From NCBI GenBank assembly GCA_000433315.1, contig FR893375.1:159668-223667 (forward strand): a stretch of 64,000 bases of DNA, given 5' to 3'. The translations under genes and the position numbers were made by a program. A model generated the notes under the pieces. It ran no database searches. It had not been told where the DNA came from and saw nothing but the letters and a program-made list of their open reading frames with translations. Shown here one piece after another: positions 43,620-52,465 of this stretch (position 1 is its first letter; each line of letters starts with the position of its first letter). This stretch comes from Firmicutes bacterium CAG:345. Its GTDB lineage: Bacteria; Bacillota_I; Bacilli_A; RFN20; CAG-288.

Positions 43620-44939
43620 TTAATAATCTTGAGCGGCAAGAAGACCATTGATTTGGTTAAATACTTCAATAGCAACACCAACTACAATGATAAGACCAGT
43701 ACCACCTAAAGCTAAGCTTTGTGGAACAAGTCCTGTTAATGATAAAACAATTGGAAGAGCTGCAATTAACATCAAGGCAAGAGCACCGAGTAATGTAACT
43801 CTATTCAAAACTTTACGAATATACTTTTCAGTCTCATTACCTGGACGTAATCCTGTAATGTAAGTTCCATTATCATGGAAATCTTTTGCTAAGCGTTCAG
43901 GATTAATTTGCAAGTTAGAGTAGAAGAATGTGAATACAATAATTAAGAATAAATAGATAATCAAGCCCCAAGGGAATGACCAAGTGCCCATATCTACCAT
44001 CGATTGATAGTTGAAGACATTAATCATTGTCTGTGCCCAATTAGGAACAGTATTACCGCCAGAAACGAAACTGACAATAATTGATGGAGCCATCATGATT
44101 GATGAAGCGAAGATAACAGGAATAACACCTGAAGAGTTAATCTTGATTGGTAAGAAACTCGATTGAGCATTTTCATTACCGCTTTGACCAGTAGCAGAAT
44201 GGCTGACTGGTAACTTACGAACTGATTTTTCAGTATAAGTAACAAAGACAACAATTAAGAAGAATGATAGTAAGTATAATAATAACTTAATAACACCTTC
44301 AAGAATTAAGGATGGATTTCCTGTTAAAAGGTTTTGACTTAAATAATTAGCAAATGCACCATAGATTTGGTTAGGTAAAGCAGAAACGATACCAGCAAAG
44401 ATAATCATTGATATACCATTACCGATACCTTTTGTTGTAATTTGGTCACCGAGCCACATAAGAAGCATGGAACCAGCAACTAAGTAAACAATAATCTTTA
44501 AATAACCAAGAATGGTTGTATCTGTCAATGTAATATAATCAGAATTCATCATTGTTACAGTGACACCATATGCTTGAACTGCTCCAAGAAGAAGCGTCAA
44601 GTAACGAGTGGCCATATCAATTTTTTTACGGCCTGATTCGCCTTCCTTACCAAGTTCGGTAAGGACAGGCAAAACATCCATTTGTAACAATTGAACAATA
44701 ATTTGGGCTGTGATGTAAGGTGAAACACCTAAAGCAAACAAAGAGAAACTTTGTAAGGCACCACCACCCATAAGGTTGAGCATACCGAAGACGTTATTTG
44801 TATCAAATGCGTCTTTAGATATTTCAACACCAGGAACAGTCAATGCTGATCCAATTCGGAAAATGAGAAAGATAGCCAAGGTAAAAAGGATTCTATTCAT
44901 TATCTCCTTATTATGTAAAATGGCTGACACTTTCTTCAT
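43620..44939 (-). CDS. secY: Preprotein translocase channel SecY
   Basis: The 439-residue channel has ten membrane helices, the plug region LNLMGGGALQSFSLFALG and the cytoplasmic loop GLRPGNETEKYIRKVLNR. It pairs with SecE (25580) for protein export, including the many lipoproteins encoded here. It begins 2 nt after rplO. Confidence 0.97.
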   Translation of the reverse strand: MKKVSAILHNKEIMNRILFTLAIFLIFRIGSALTVPGVEISKDAFDTNNVFGMLNLMGGGALQSFSLFALGVSPYITAQIIVQLLQMDVLPVLTELGKEGESGRKKIDMATRYLTLLLGAVQAYGVTVTMMNSDYITLTDTTILGYLKIIVYLVAGSMLLMWLGDQITTKGIGNGISMIIFAGIVSALPNQIYGAFANYLSQNLLTGNPSLILEGVIKLLLYLLSFFLIVVFVTYTEKSVRKLPVSHSATGQSGNENAQSSFLPIKINSSGVIPVIFASSIMMAPSIIVSFVSGGNTVPNWAQTMINVFNYQSMVDMGTWSFPWGLIIYLFLIIVFTFFYSNLQINPERLAKDFHDNGTYITGLRPGNETEKYIRKVLNRVTLLGALALMLIAALPIVLSLTGLVPQSLALGGTGLIIVVGVAIEVFNQINGLLAAQDY

Positions 44940-44941
44940 TT

Positions 44942-45406
44942 TTATTTCTCCAATATAGCTTCTCCGCCGGCTTGAGCAATTTTTTCAGCTGCCGAGGAAG
45001 TAAATTTCTTGGCTGTAACCTTGAATTTTTGATCGGCGCTGAGTTTAATTTCACCATCACCGAGAACTTTAAGACCATCTTTTGGATCTTTAATCATTCC
45101 AATTTCCATCAATGTTTCAAGAGAAATGTCTCCATTTCCTAAAACTTCAATAGCCTTAGCGATGTCTTCAACATTAATAATAGCATAATCTTTATGATTA
45201 ATGTTCTTAAATCCTCTTTTTGGTAAACGACGATATAAAGGAGTTTGTCCACCTTCGAAGCCAGGGTTGATAGCACCACCAGAACGGGCGCCAGCACCTT
45301 TTTGTCCACGAGTAGAGGTTTTACCCATACCGGAACCAAGACCACGACCTACTCTTTTACCAGAATGGTCACTGCCTTCGACCTTTTTTAAATTATGAAG
45401 TTCCAT
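44942..45406 (-). CDS. rplO: Large ribosomal subunit protein L15
   Basis: The 154-residue L15 has the Gly-rich, Arg-rich N-terminal tail with GSGMGKTSTRGQKGAGAR and FEGGQTPLYRRLPKRGF. Its ATG overlaps the rpsE stop by 1 nt, leaving no room for rpmD (L30), which normally lies between them. Confidence 0.97.
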   Translation of the reverse strand: MELHNLKKVEGSDHSGKRVGRGLGSGMGKTSTRGQKGAGARSGGAINPGFEGGQTPLYRRLPKRGFKNINHKDYAIINVEDIAKAIEVLGNGDISLETLMEIGMIKDPKDGLKVLGDGEIKLSADQKFKVTAKKFTSSAAEKIAQAGGEAILEK

Positions 45407-46032
45407 TATTTATCCTCCCCATGTCTGAGTTTATTAACTTGAGTGTAAGACTTTAAAGATAACAAACCGTTGACTGTTGCTTTAACAATATTGATAGGAC
45501 TTCTGGAGCCATATACTTTAGAGTAGATGTTTTTAACACCACCTAATTCCAAAACAGCACGGACTGGACCACCGGCAATAATTCCGGTACCATCAGGGGC
45601 TGGTTTAAGGAAAACTGTGGTAGCACCATAAGTACCAACAACTGTATGAGGTATTGTACCATCTTTGACGATTGGGAGTCTATACATATGTAACTTAGCA
45701 TCATCAAGAGCTTTCTTGATAGCTTCGGAAACTTCACCAGACTTACCAACGCCAAATCCGTATTTGCCTTTAACATCGCCAACGACGACTAAGGCAGAGA
45801 AACGCATATGACGGCCACCTTTTGTGGTCTTGCAAACACGTCTAATTTTGACAACTCTTTCTTCATAGAGTTTTTCAGCTGGTGCACGGCGTTCTGTGCG
45901 ACGTCCACCTTGACCCTTACGGCCACCTTCGTGATGATGACCTTTGGCTGGAGCGGCTTCTGGAGCAGCTTCAACCGGGGTACTATCGGTACCGGCCTCA
46001 ACCGGAGATGTGATTTTTTCTTCTTGTTCCAT
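45406..46032 (-). CDS. rpsE: Small ribosomal subunit protein S5
   Basis: The 208-residue S5 has the core with YEERVVKIRRVCKTTKGG and the GPDGTGIIAGGPVRAVLELG-type loop, here APDGTGIIAGGPVRA. It carries an N-terminal extension of about 50 residues that is first acidic with Ala/Pro and then His/Gly/Arg-rich (KGHHHEGGRKGQGGRR), longer than in most bacteria. The start follows a GGAG-type site, and the extension is in the same frame. Confidence 0.96.
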   Translation of the reverse strand: MEQEEKITSPVEAGTDSTPVEAAPEAAPAKGHHHEGGRKGQGGRRTERRAPAEKLYEERVVKIRRVCKTTKGGRHMRFSALVVVGDVKGKYGFGVGKSGEVSEAIKKALDDAKLHMYRLPIVKDGTIPHTVVGTYGATTVFLKPAPDGTGIIAGGPVRAVLELGGVKNIYSKVYGSRSPINIVKATVNGLLSLKSYTQVNKLRHGEDK

Positions 46033-46042
46033 ATTTATTCTC

Positions 46043-46393
46043 CTAGAATTCTAAGCCGGCTTCACGTGCAGCTTCAGCTAAAGCAGCAACGCGTCCGTGA
46101 TAAACATAACCAGAGCGATCAAAGACAACTTTAGTTATGCCTAATTTTTTAGCTTTTTCTGCTAAATCAGCGCCAACTTTTGCAGCACCTTCTTTATTTC
46201 CACCATTGGTTAATTTTAATTCAAAGGAAGAAGAAGAGCATAAGGTGACATGCTTGACATCATCGATGATTTGAGCATAGATATTGGTGTTTGAACGGAA
46301 AATAGAGATTCTTGGGCAGTCGCTTGTTCCAACAACTTTGGAACGAAGGTGTCTTTTAAGACGGGCTGCATTTTTATCAAATGATTTATACAT
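46043..46393 (-). CDS. rplR: Large ribosomal subunit protein L18
   Basis: The 116-residue L18 binds 5S rRNA. Marks are RLKRHLRSKVVGTSDCPR, IFRSNTNIYAQIIDD and VFDRSGYVYHGRVAALA. Ten nt separate it from rpsE. Confidence 0.96.
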   Translation of the reverse strand: MYKSFDKNAARLKRHLRSKVVGTSDCPRISIFRSNTNIYAQIIDDVKHVTLCSSSSFELKLTNGGNKEGAAKVGADLAEKAKKLGITKVVFDRSGYVYHGRVAALAEAAREAGLEF

Positions 46394-46411
46394 ATCTTGT
46401 TACCTCTATTA

Positions 46412-46957
46412 TTATTTATCCTTCTTAGCTGTTTTTGCAGCTCTGAGAAGAACGACTTCGCCTTGATAACGAATACCTTTACCATGATATGGTTCAGGAC
46501 GACGGAAGGAACGAATATTTGCTGCAACTTGTCCAACTTTTTGAGAGTCAATACCGCTGACTTCAATAGTTGTGGCATTTGGGCAAGTAATTGTAATACC
46601 TTCTGGTGGTACAACTAAATCTTCATGAGAGTGTCCAACGTTTAAGACGAGTGTGGTTCCGCGCATAGAAGCACGATAACCAATACCTTGAATTTCGAGA
46701 ACTTTCTTAAAGCCATCATGAACACCGGTAACCATATTGTGAATTAAAGCACGTGTGGTTCCGTGAATCATTTTGTGCTCTTTCAAGTCATCGGGGCGTT
46801 TGACTAAGATTTCTTTCTCGGAGACTTCATAGCTCAAGCACGCATTGAAACTCTGAGTGAGGGTTCCTTTAGGACCTTTGACGGTAACTGTATTTCCCTC
46901 AACTTTAACTTCGACACCAGCTGGGATGTCGATTGGTTTTTTACCGATTCTTGACAT
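46412..46957 (-). CDS. rplF: Large ribosomal subunit protein L6
   Basis: The 181-residue L6 begins MSRIGKKPIDIPAGV and has the RPEPYHGKGIRYQGE signature. ATG 46957 has AAGGAG upstream; an upstream ATG inside rpsH would add 12 residues without support. It overlaps nothing but lies just after the rpsH stop. Confidence 0.97.
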   Translation of the reverse strand: MSRIGKKPIDIPAGVEVKVEGNTVTVKGPKGTLTQSFNACLSYEVSEKEILVKRPDDLKEHKMIHGTTRALIHNMVTGVHDGFKKVLEIQGIGYRASMRGTTLVLNVGHSHEDLVVPPEGITITCPNATTIEVSGIDSQKVGQVAANIRSFRRPEPYHGKGIRYQGEVVLLRAAKTAKKDK

Positions 46958-46967
46958 TTTTTTCTCC

Positions 46968-47360
46968 TTACCAGACGTAGGCGAGTACTTCACCGCCTAC
47001 TCTTTGTTTTCTAGCATCCTTATCGGTTAATAAGCCGTTGGATGTAGAGATAATTGCGATTCCCAATCCATTGAGGACTCTTGGGAGATCATCGCATCCG
47101 CAAGTAACACGAAGACCTGGCTTCGATATTCTTTGCAAATTGGTGATAACTTTTTCACCTTTTGGACCATATTTTAAAGTGATGTGAAGAACTTTTTTAA
47201 CATCTCCATCAACATAATAACTGCTGATGAAACCTTCATCCTTTAAAATTTTGGCAATGCCAGCCTTCATTGTTGAAGATGGCATTTCTAAACTTGGATT
47301 GCCTAAAGCATTAGCATTTCTAATGCGAGTGAGCATATCGGCGATCGGATCTTGTAACAT
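46968..47360 (-). CDS. rpsH: Small ribosomal subunit protein S8
   Basis: The 130-residue S8 binds central-domain 16S rRNA and in many bacteria represses the spc operon. Marks are MLQDPIADMLTRIRNA and the C-terminal STSNGLLTDKDARKQRVGGE. Confidence 0.97.
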   Translation of the reverse strand: MLQDPIADMLTRIRNANALGNPSLEMPSSTMKAGIAKILKDEGFISSYYVDGDVKKVLHITLKYGPKGEKVITNLQRISKPGLRVTCGCDDLPRVLNGLGIAIISTSNGLLTDKDARKQRVGGEVLAYVW

Positions 47361-47372
47361 TTCTTGACCTCC

Positions 47373-47558
47373 TTACCAGCTAGATTTCTTCATGCCTGGA
47401 ATTTCGCCCTTATAGGCTAATTCACGTAAGCAAATACGGCAAATTCCGAATTTACGGAGAACGCCGTGAGGACGTCCACAACGGGAGCAACGATTATATT
47501 CACGTGTGCTGAATTTTTGTGGACGAGAGCATTTTACTTTTAATGATTTCTTTGCCAT
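47373..47558 (-). CDS. rpsN: Small ribosomal subunit protein S14, zinc-binding type
   Basis: The 61-residue short S14 has the two pairs CSRC and CRIC around GRPHGVLRKFG, so it is the zinc-dependent C+ form. It follows rplE by 10 nt. Confidence 0.97.
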   Translation of the reverse strand: MAKKSLKVKCSRPQKFSTREYNRCSRCGRPHGVLRKFGICRICLRELAYKGEIPGMKKSSW

Positions 47559-47568
47559 ATTTTATCTC

Positions 47569-48144
47569 CTAGCGTCTAAATGGCATGCCCATTAATTCGA
47601 GAAGGGCATATGCCTCTTTATCGGTTTTAGCAGAGGTAACGATAATGATATCCATACCACGTGTCTTTCCACCGATCTTATCGTAATCGATTTCTGGGAA
47701 GATTAATTGTTCCTTGACACCGATTGCGAAATTACCACGACCATCAAAAGCGTTCTTATTGACACCGCGGAAGTCGCGGACGCGTGGTAAAGCGATTGTG
47801 ACGAGTTTATCGAAGAAATCATACATTCTGATTGAACGAAGTGTAACTTTACAACCGATGTATTGTCCTTCACGAAGTTTGAAGTTAGCAACTGATTTCT
47901 TAGATTTTGTCTTGATTGGTTTTTGACCAGCAATGACGGTTAAATCTGCAATAGCTTGTTCGAGGAACTTACTATCTTGAGCAGCTTGACCAACACCCAT
48001 GTTGATGACGATTTTTTCAAGATGAGGAACTTCCATAACTGAAGAGTAGTTAAATCTCTTCATCAATTCTGGAACGATTCTTTCCTTGTAATCAGTTTCA
48101 ACGCGAGAAACAATGTTAGCAACTTTATTTCCTTGTTCTGCCAT
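47569..48144 (-). CDS. rplE: Large ribosomal subunit protein L5
   Basis: The 191-residue L5 binds 5S rRNA and P-site tRNA. Marks are KIVINMGVGQA, RGVNKNAFDGRGNF and GMDIIIVTSAKTDKEA. About ten extra N-terminal residues (MAEQGNKVAN) precede the usual start region. Confidence 0.97.
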   Translation of the reverse strand: MAEQGNKVANIVSRVETDYKERIVPELMKRFNYSSVMEVPHLEKIVINMGVGQAAQDSKFLEQAIADLTVIAGQKPIKTKSKKSVANFKLREGQYIGCKVTLRSIRMYDFFDKLVTIALPRVRDFRGVNKNAFDGRGNFAIGVKEQLIFPEIDYDKIGGKTRGMDIIIVTSAKTDKEAYALLELMGMPFRR

Positions 48145-48155
48145 TTTTTCTCCTC

Positions 48156-48464
48156 CTAGTCAATTACTGTGCCACTCTTCTTTGTGACACGAACTTTTTT
48201 GCCATCAACAACTTTGTAACCAATTCTTGTTGGCTTCTTTTCTTTTGGATCAAGAATCATAACGTTGGAAACATCGATTGGAGCATAGATTTCAACTTTC
48301 TTGCCTTCTGGATTTCCAGCGGTTGGTTTTTGATGCTTTGTACGAAGATTGACACCTTCGATAACAACTTTATTAACTTTTGGGAAAGCCTTAGAGACTT
48401 TTCCGGTCGTTCCTTTATATTTTCCGGAGACGACAATGACTTCATCACCTGATTTAATTTTCAT
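48156..48464 (-). CDS. rplX: Large ribosomal subunit protein L24
   Basis: The 102-residue L24 is an assembly initiator with a KOW motif (GDEVIVVSGKYKGTTGKV) and the NLRTKHQKPT stretch. It lies between rplN and rplE. Confidence 0.96.
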   Translation of the reverse strand: MKIKSGDEVIVVSGKYKGTTGKVSKAFPKVNKVVIEGVNLRTKHQKPTAGNPEGKKVEIYAPIDVSNVMILDPKEKKPTRIGYKVVDGKKVRVTKKSGTVID

Positions 48465-48478
48465 AGTTATCTCCTTCC

Positions 48479-48853
48479 TTAAATAACTTCTGGGGCTAAA
48501 GAAATAATCTTCATAAAGCCTTCACCTTTTTCACGAAGTTCACGAGCGACTGGTCCAAAGACACGAGTGCCTTTTGGAGAAAGATCATCATTGATGAGAA
48601 CAACAGCATTATCATCGAAACGAATTGTGCTGCCATCAGCTCTTTGATAACCTTTAGCGACGCGGACAATGACACCTTTGACGACATCACCTTTTTTAAC
48701 ACGTCCATTTGGAATTGCATCTTTAACTGCGCAAATGACAATATCACCGACAGAGGAAGCTCTGCGTTTGCTTCCGCCTAAAAGACGGAAAACACGAACA
48801 GAACGAGCACCGGAGTTATCAGCGACAACGAGGTTAGTTTCGTTTTGTACCAT
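48479..48853 (-). CDS. rplN: Large ribosomal subunit protein L14
   Basis: The 124-residue L14 has DNSGARSVRVFRLLGGSKRR and the conserved FGPVARELREKGFMKI-like end, here with an EG insertion (REKGEGFMKI). It forms part of the intersubunit bridge with 16S rRNA. Confidence 0.97.
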   Translation of the reverse strand: MVQNETNLVVADNSGARSVRVFRLLGGSKRRASSVGDIVICAVKDAIPNGRVKKGDVVKGVIVRVAKGYQRADGSTIRFDDNAVVLINDDLSPKGTRVFGPVARELREKGEGFMKIISLAPEVI

Positions 48854-48854
48854 A

Positions 48855-49121
48855 TTACTCTTCTCCTCTCTTTACGACCTTAATTAAACGGAAGTACTTG
48901 TCTTTTGAAATGTGACGAGTTTCTTCGATAAGGACTGTATCACCAACTTTGGCTTCTTGCTTTTCATCGTGAGCTTTGTACTTTTTAAAGTAAGCAACTC
49001 TCTTCTTATAAATAGGATCAGCCTTGTAAGTTGAGACTTGAACGGTGATGGTCTTTTCCATCTTATCGGAGACGACAACTCCTTGGAGTTGACGTTTGGT
49101 TTTATTATTTTGTTCTGCCAT
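48855..49121 (-). CDS. rpsQ: Small ribosomal subunit protein S17
   Basis: The 88-residue OB-fold S17 has LQGVVVSDKMEKTITVQV and GDTVLIEETRHISKDKYFRL. It stands 1 nt before rplN and 11 nt after rpmC. Confidence 0.97.
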   Translation of the reverse strand: MAEQNNKTKRQLQGVVVSDKMEKTITVQVSTYKADPIYKKRVAYFKKYKAHDEKQEAKVGDTVLIEETRHISKDKYFRLIKVVKRGEE

Positions 49122-49132
49122 TTTATGTTCTC

Positions 49133-49333
49133 CTAATTATTACCGGCCAATTCTCTTTCCCGTAAAACGGTTAAGCACTTGGCGATGGATTTGCGAACTT
49201 CAGTGATCTTTTTGCCGTTTTCAAGTTCACCGCTCTTTTGTTGGAAGCGAAGTGTCATGAGATCTGCTTTAAGATCGAAAACTTTTTGTTGAAGTTCAGC
49301 GGTGGTCAATTCACGAATATCTTCAATTTTCAT
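49133..49333 (-). CDS. rpmC: Large ribosomal subunit protein L29
   Basis: The 66-residue helical L29 lies at the peptide exit site and helps recruit trigger factor and SRP. Marks are MKIEDIRELTTAELQQKV and LMTLRFQQKSGELEN. A 2-nt gap separates it from rplP. Confidence 0.97.
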   Translation of the reverse strand: MKIEDIRELTTAELQQKVFDLKADLMTLRFQQKSGELENGKKITEVRKSIAKCLTVLRERELAGNN

Positions 49334-49335
49334 GA

Positions 49336-49752
49336 TTATTTACCTTGACCTTTCTTTATAACGCGGGCTTTAACAGGGAGCTTATAAGCTGCAAGGCGTA
49401 AAGCTTCAACAGCATCAGCTTCTGGAACACCGCCAATTTCAAACATTACGCGGTTTTTCTTAACGACAGCAACCCAACTGTCGACAGAACCTTTACCGGA
49501 ACCCATACGGACTTCGGCTGGTTTTTTAGTTTTGCCTAAATGTGGATAAATTTTAATCCAGATTTGACCTTGTCTTTTGGTGTAGCGAGATAAGACGATA
49601 CGAGCGGCTTCGATTTGCTTATTAGTAATGTAATTACCTTCTAAAGCTTGAAGACCGTAGTCACCAAAAGCGACTTCGTTACCGGCTTTTGAAAGACCTT
49701 CGTAACTAAGACCATGAGGTCTTCTGTATTTGACTCTCTTTGGTTGAAGCAT
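49336..49752 (-). CDS. rplP: Large ribosomal subunit protein L16
   Basis: The 138-residue L16 near the A-site starts MLQPKRVKYRRPHG and has the PHLGKTKKPAEVRMGSGKG signature with KNRVMFEIGG. It begins 3 nt after rpsC. Confidence 0.97.
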   Translation of the reverse strand: MLQPKRVKYRRPHGLSYEGLSKAGNEVAFGDYGLQALEGNYITNKQIEAARIVLSRYTKRQGQIWIKIYPHLGKTKKPAEVRMGSGKGSVDSWVAVVKKNRVMFEIGGVPEADAVEALRLAAYKLPVKARVIKKGQGK

Positions 49753-49755
49753 CTC

Positions 49756-50544
49756 TTATTCTCCTTTCTTTTCGTCAGCGACAGGAGCAGCTTCTTTAGC
49801 AGCTTCTTTAGCTGGACGACGATTATCACGACGACCATTATTACCACCGCGGGAACCACGGTTGTTGAAACGGCGACCATCGCGTTGAGCACGGCTGCGA
49901 GCAAGAGCTTCTAATTCTTCTTTTGAAGGTAAAGAAATCCAAACTTTGCAGCCTAAGCGACCATAAGTTGTATGGGCTTCGCATAATGCATAATCAATAT
50001 TTTGACTCAATGTATGTAAAGATAAGACACCTTCACGATATTGTTCGCTACGAGCAATTTCAGCACCATTAACACGGCCACTGATCATAGTTTTACAACC
50101 TTTAGCACCGGCGCGCATAATTGTTTGAACAGCTCTTTTTTGAGCCATACGACTAGAAGCACGAGCTTCAAGTTGTGAAGCGAGGTTTTGAGCAACAACG
50201 TTAGCGTCGAGATCTGGAAGTTCAACGGCGACAACGGAAATCTTAACATCGCTTAATTTAGTAGCTTTGAGTAAGCCTTCTTTTAAGACTTTAAGGTTTG
50301 CACCTTCTTGTCCTAAGACAACACCTGGTCTAGAGCAGACAATAGTAACAGTAACTTGATCTTTGACGCGATCGATATCGATGCGGGAAAGAAGACTATC
50401 TTTAACTTTAGGTGTTAAGTATTTACGAATGAGATTGTCTTGAGCTAAATATGCAGGGAAATCTTTCTTTGCTGCATACCAGTGGGATGACCAATCACGG
50501 TTGATACCAATACGTAAGCCGATTGGATTTACTTTTTGACCCAT
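49756..50544 (-). CDS. rpsC: Small ribosomal subunit protein S3
   Basis: The 262-residue S3 at the mRNA entry has KH-2 and C-terminal domains (MGQKVNPIGLRIGI, GRVNGAEIARSEQYREG). It carries a tail of about 50 residues, first Arg/Gly/Asn-rich (NNRGSRGGNNGRRDNRR) and then Ala/Glu/Lys-rich. That makes it longer than the usual 210-220 residues. The tail is in frame and ends 4 nt before rplP. Confidence 0.97.
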   Translation of the reverse strand: MGQKVNPIGLRIGINRDWSSHWYAAKKDFPAYLAQDNLIRKYLTPKVKDSLLSRIDIDRVKDQVTVTIVCSRPGVVLGQEGANLKVLKEGLLKATKLSDVKISVVAVELPDLDANVVAQNLASQLEARASSRMAQKRAVQTIMRAGAKGCKTMISGRVNGAEIARSEQYREGVLSLHTLSQNIDYALCEAHTTYGRLGCKVWISLPSKEELEALARSRAQRDGRRFNNRGSRGGNNGRRDNRRPAKEAAKEAAPVADEKKGE

Positions 50545-50547
50545 AGA

Positions 50548-50940
50548 TTATTTAGCTCCTTTCATTTTTACGACAACAGTAATGTTGCAAAATCTTTTGA
50601 TTAAGCCAGATGCAGAACCTTTAGCTCTTGGCAAGAATCTTTTAAGACGGATTCCATCAGTAGCATAGATTTCAGCAATGTATAAATCTTCTGACTTCAT
50701 TTTGAAATTATTAAAAGCATTTGCTTCTGCACTCTTAATAACTTTTGTTACAGGGGTAACAGCAGCTTTATTTGTATTAGCGAGAATCGCATATGCTTCA
50801 GCAAGAGTCTTACCGCGAACAAGATCGACGACCAAACGTGCTTTACGTGGGGTTACACCGATATTTGTTGCAATAGCCTTAGCACTGTCGCGTAAGGGTT
50901 CGGTAATTTCTGCTTCATTTACTTTTTTAGTTCTTGGCAT
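50548..50940 (-). CDS. rplV: Large ribosomal subunit protein L22
   Basis: The 130-residue L22 lines the exit tunnel. Its marks are TPRKARLVVDLVRGK, ANAFNNFKMKSEDLYI and the beta-hairpin region RFLPRAKGSASGLIKR. It has a short acidic N-terminal extension before the core. Confidence 0.97.
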   Translation of the reverse strand: MPRTKKVNEAEITEPLRDSAKAIATNIGVTPRKARLVVDLVRGKTLAEAYAILANTNKAAVTPVTKVIKSAEANAFNNFKMKSEDLYIAEIYATDGIRLKRFLPRAKGSASGLIKRFCNITVVVKMKGAK

Positions 50941-50953
50941 TTAACGTTTCTCC

Positions 50954-51232
50954 TTACTTAGCGGCCTTGTCATCACCAGAAGTGTGGCCACGGAATGTTC
51001 TAGTTGGGGCAAATTCGCCTAACTTATGTCCGACCATATCTTCAGAAATGTAGACAGGTACGTGAGTTTTGCCGTTATAAACAGCAATTGTGTGTTCAAC
51101 CATTTGTGGGAAGATAGTCGAACGTCTGCTCCAAGTTTTTATTACTTGTTTTTTATTGGCAGCGTTGAGAGCTTCAACTTTCTTAAGTAAAGCAGCTTCA
51201 ACATATGGACCTTTTTTAATACTGCGAGACAT
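50954..51232 (-). CDS. rpsS: Small ribosomal subunit protein S19
   Basis: The 92-residue S19 has SRSIKKGPYVEAALLKKV, TWSRRSTIFPQMVEHTI and GHKLGEFAPTRTFRGH. It sits in the 30S head. Confidence 0.97.
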   Translation of the reverse strand: MSRSIKKGPYVEAALLKKVEALNAANKKQVIKTWSRRSTIFPQMVEHTIAVYNGKTHVPVYISEDMVGHKLGEFAPTRTFRGHTSGDDKAAK

Positions 51233-51249
51233 GTTCTTTCTCCTTCCTA

Positions 51250-52080
51250 TTAGCCATTACGTCTTCTCATAATGAGACGTGTACTGGCTTTCTTATTCTT
51301 ACGGGTCTTAACACCCATAGCTCTCTTACCCCAAGGGGTACGTGGTGCATCGCGACCAACTGGGCACTTACCTTCACCACCACCATGTGGGTGATCGTTA
51401 GGGTTCATAGCAGAACCACGAACTGTTGGGCGAATACCTAACCATCTATTTTTACCAGCCTTGCCTAAGTGAACAAGGTTGAAATCTTCGTTACCAACTT
51501 GACCGATAGTTGCGCGGCATGTTGATAAAACTTTTCTCATTTCGCCGGAAGCAAGACGCAATGAAGTATAGCGACCTTCGCGACCGAGGATTTGTGCGCC
51601 TGTACCAGCGGCACGGCACATTTGGCCACCTTTACCAGGTTGAAGTTCAACATTGTGAACAACTAAACCTTCAGGGATAGCAGCGAGTTCCATGCAGTTA
51701 CCCACTTTAACTTCGCAGGCTTTGCCGGAAACAATAACATCACCAACTTTAAGTCCTTTTGGGCAAATGATGTATGCTTTAGTTCCATCTGTATAGCGGA
51801 TTAAAGAAATACGAGCATTGCGGTTTGGATCATATTCAATTGATAAAACTGTTGCTGGCATATCATCTTTTCTTCTCTTGAAGTCGATGATACGGTATTT
51901 TCTTTTGTTACCTCCGCCAATGTGACGGCAGGTGATACTGCCTGAATTATTACGGCCACCAGTTTTCTTAAGGGTGACAACGAGTGATTTTTCAGGAGCG
52001 GTCTTTGTAATATCAGCTGTACTTAATGTAGAAACATGACGAGTACCGGCTGTATTAGGTTTATAATTCTTAATTGCCAT
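51250..52080 (-). CDS. rplB: Large ribosomal subunit protein L2
   Basis: The 276-residue L2 is needed for the peptidyl-transferase centre. The C-terminal signature MNPNDHPHGGGEGKCPVGR is intact, and RNNSGSITCRHIGGGNKRKY lies near the N terminus. Confidence 0.98.
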   Translation of the reverse strand: MAIKNYKPNTAGTRHVSTLSTADITKTAPEKSLVVTLKKTGGRNNSGSITCRHIGGGNKRKYRIIDFKRRKDDMPATVLSIEYDPNRNARISLIRYTDGTKAYIICPKGLKVGDVIVSGKACEVKVGNCMELAAIPEGLVVHNVELQPGKGGQMCRAAGTGAQILGREGRYTSLRLASGEMRKVLSTCRATIGQVGNEDFNLVHLGKAGKNRWLGIRPTVRGSAMNPNDHPHGGGEGKCPVGRDAPRTPWGKRAMGVKTRKNKKASTRLIMRRRNG

Positions 52081-52105
52081 AATTTCTCCTATATTTATCT
52101 ATGGC

Positions 52106-52465
52106 TTATTCTGCGTGAGCAGCTTTAGCGATTTCTGCTAAATCTGTTGCTTTATCAAGATAGACAATAGCTTTCTTGTATCCGCGAACAAAGCCTTTAT
52201 AACGACCAACAGTCTTTTCTTTTCTGCTGACGTTTATTGTATTGACCTTTTCAACTTTAACGCCGAAGATTGATTCAACAGCTTTTTTGATTTCGGTCTT
52301 ATTTGCGGTAGCCTTAACTTCTAAAACGATAGCGTTATTTTCACCTTGAAGGGTTTGAGTTTTTTCAGTGTGAATAGGACCGCGAAGAACATCATAGTCG
52401 TGAATTGTTGCGGCGTGGCCGGAAACAGTTTCGACTTCTTCTAATTTCTTTTCTTCTTGAGCCAT
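52106..52465 (-). CDS. rplW: Large ribosomal subunit protein L23
   Basis: The 119-residue L23 at the exit site has YDVLRGPIHTEKTQ and VEKVNTINVSRKEKTVGRYKG, cited in part. It carries an N-terminal extension of about 30 residues with Glu and Val. The ATG at 52465 has GAGGAGG upstream and overlaps the rplD stop by 1 nt; a start 11 codons earlier would lie inside rplD. Confidence 0.96.
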   Translation of the reverse strand: MAQEEKKLEEVETVSGHAATIHDYDVLRGPIHTEKTQTLQGENNAIVLEVKATANKTEIKKAVESIFGVKVEKVNTINVSRKEKTVGRYKGFVRGYKKAIVYLDKATDLAEIAKAAHAE

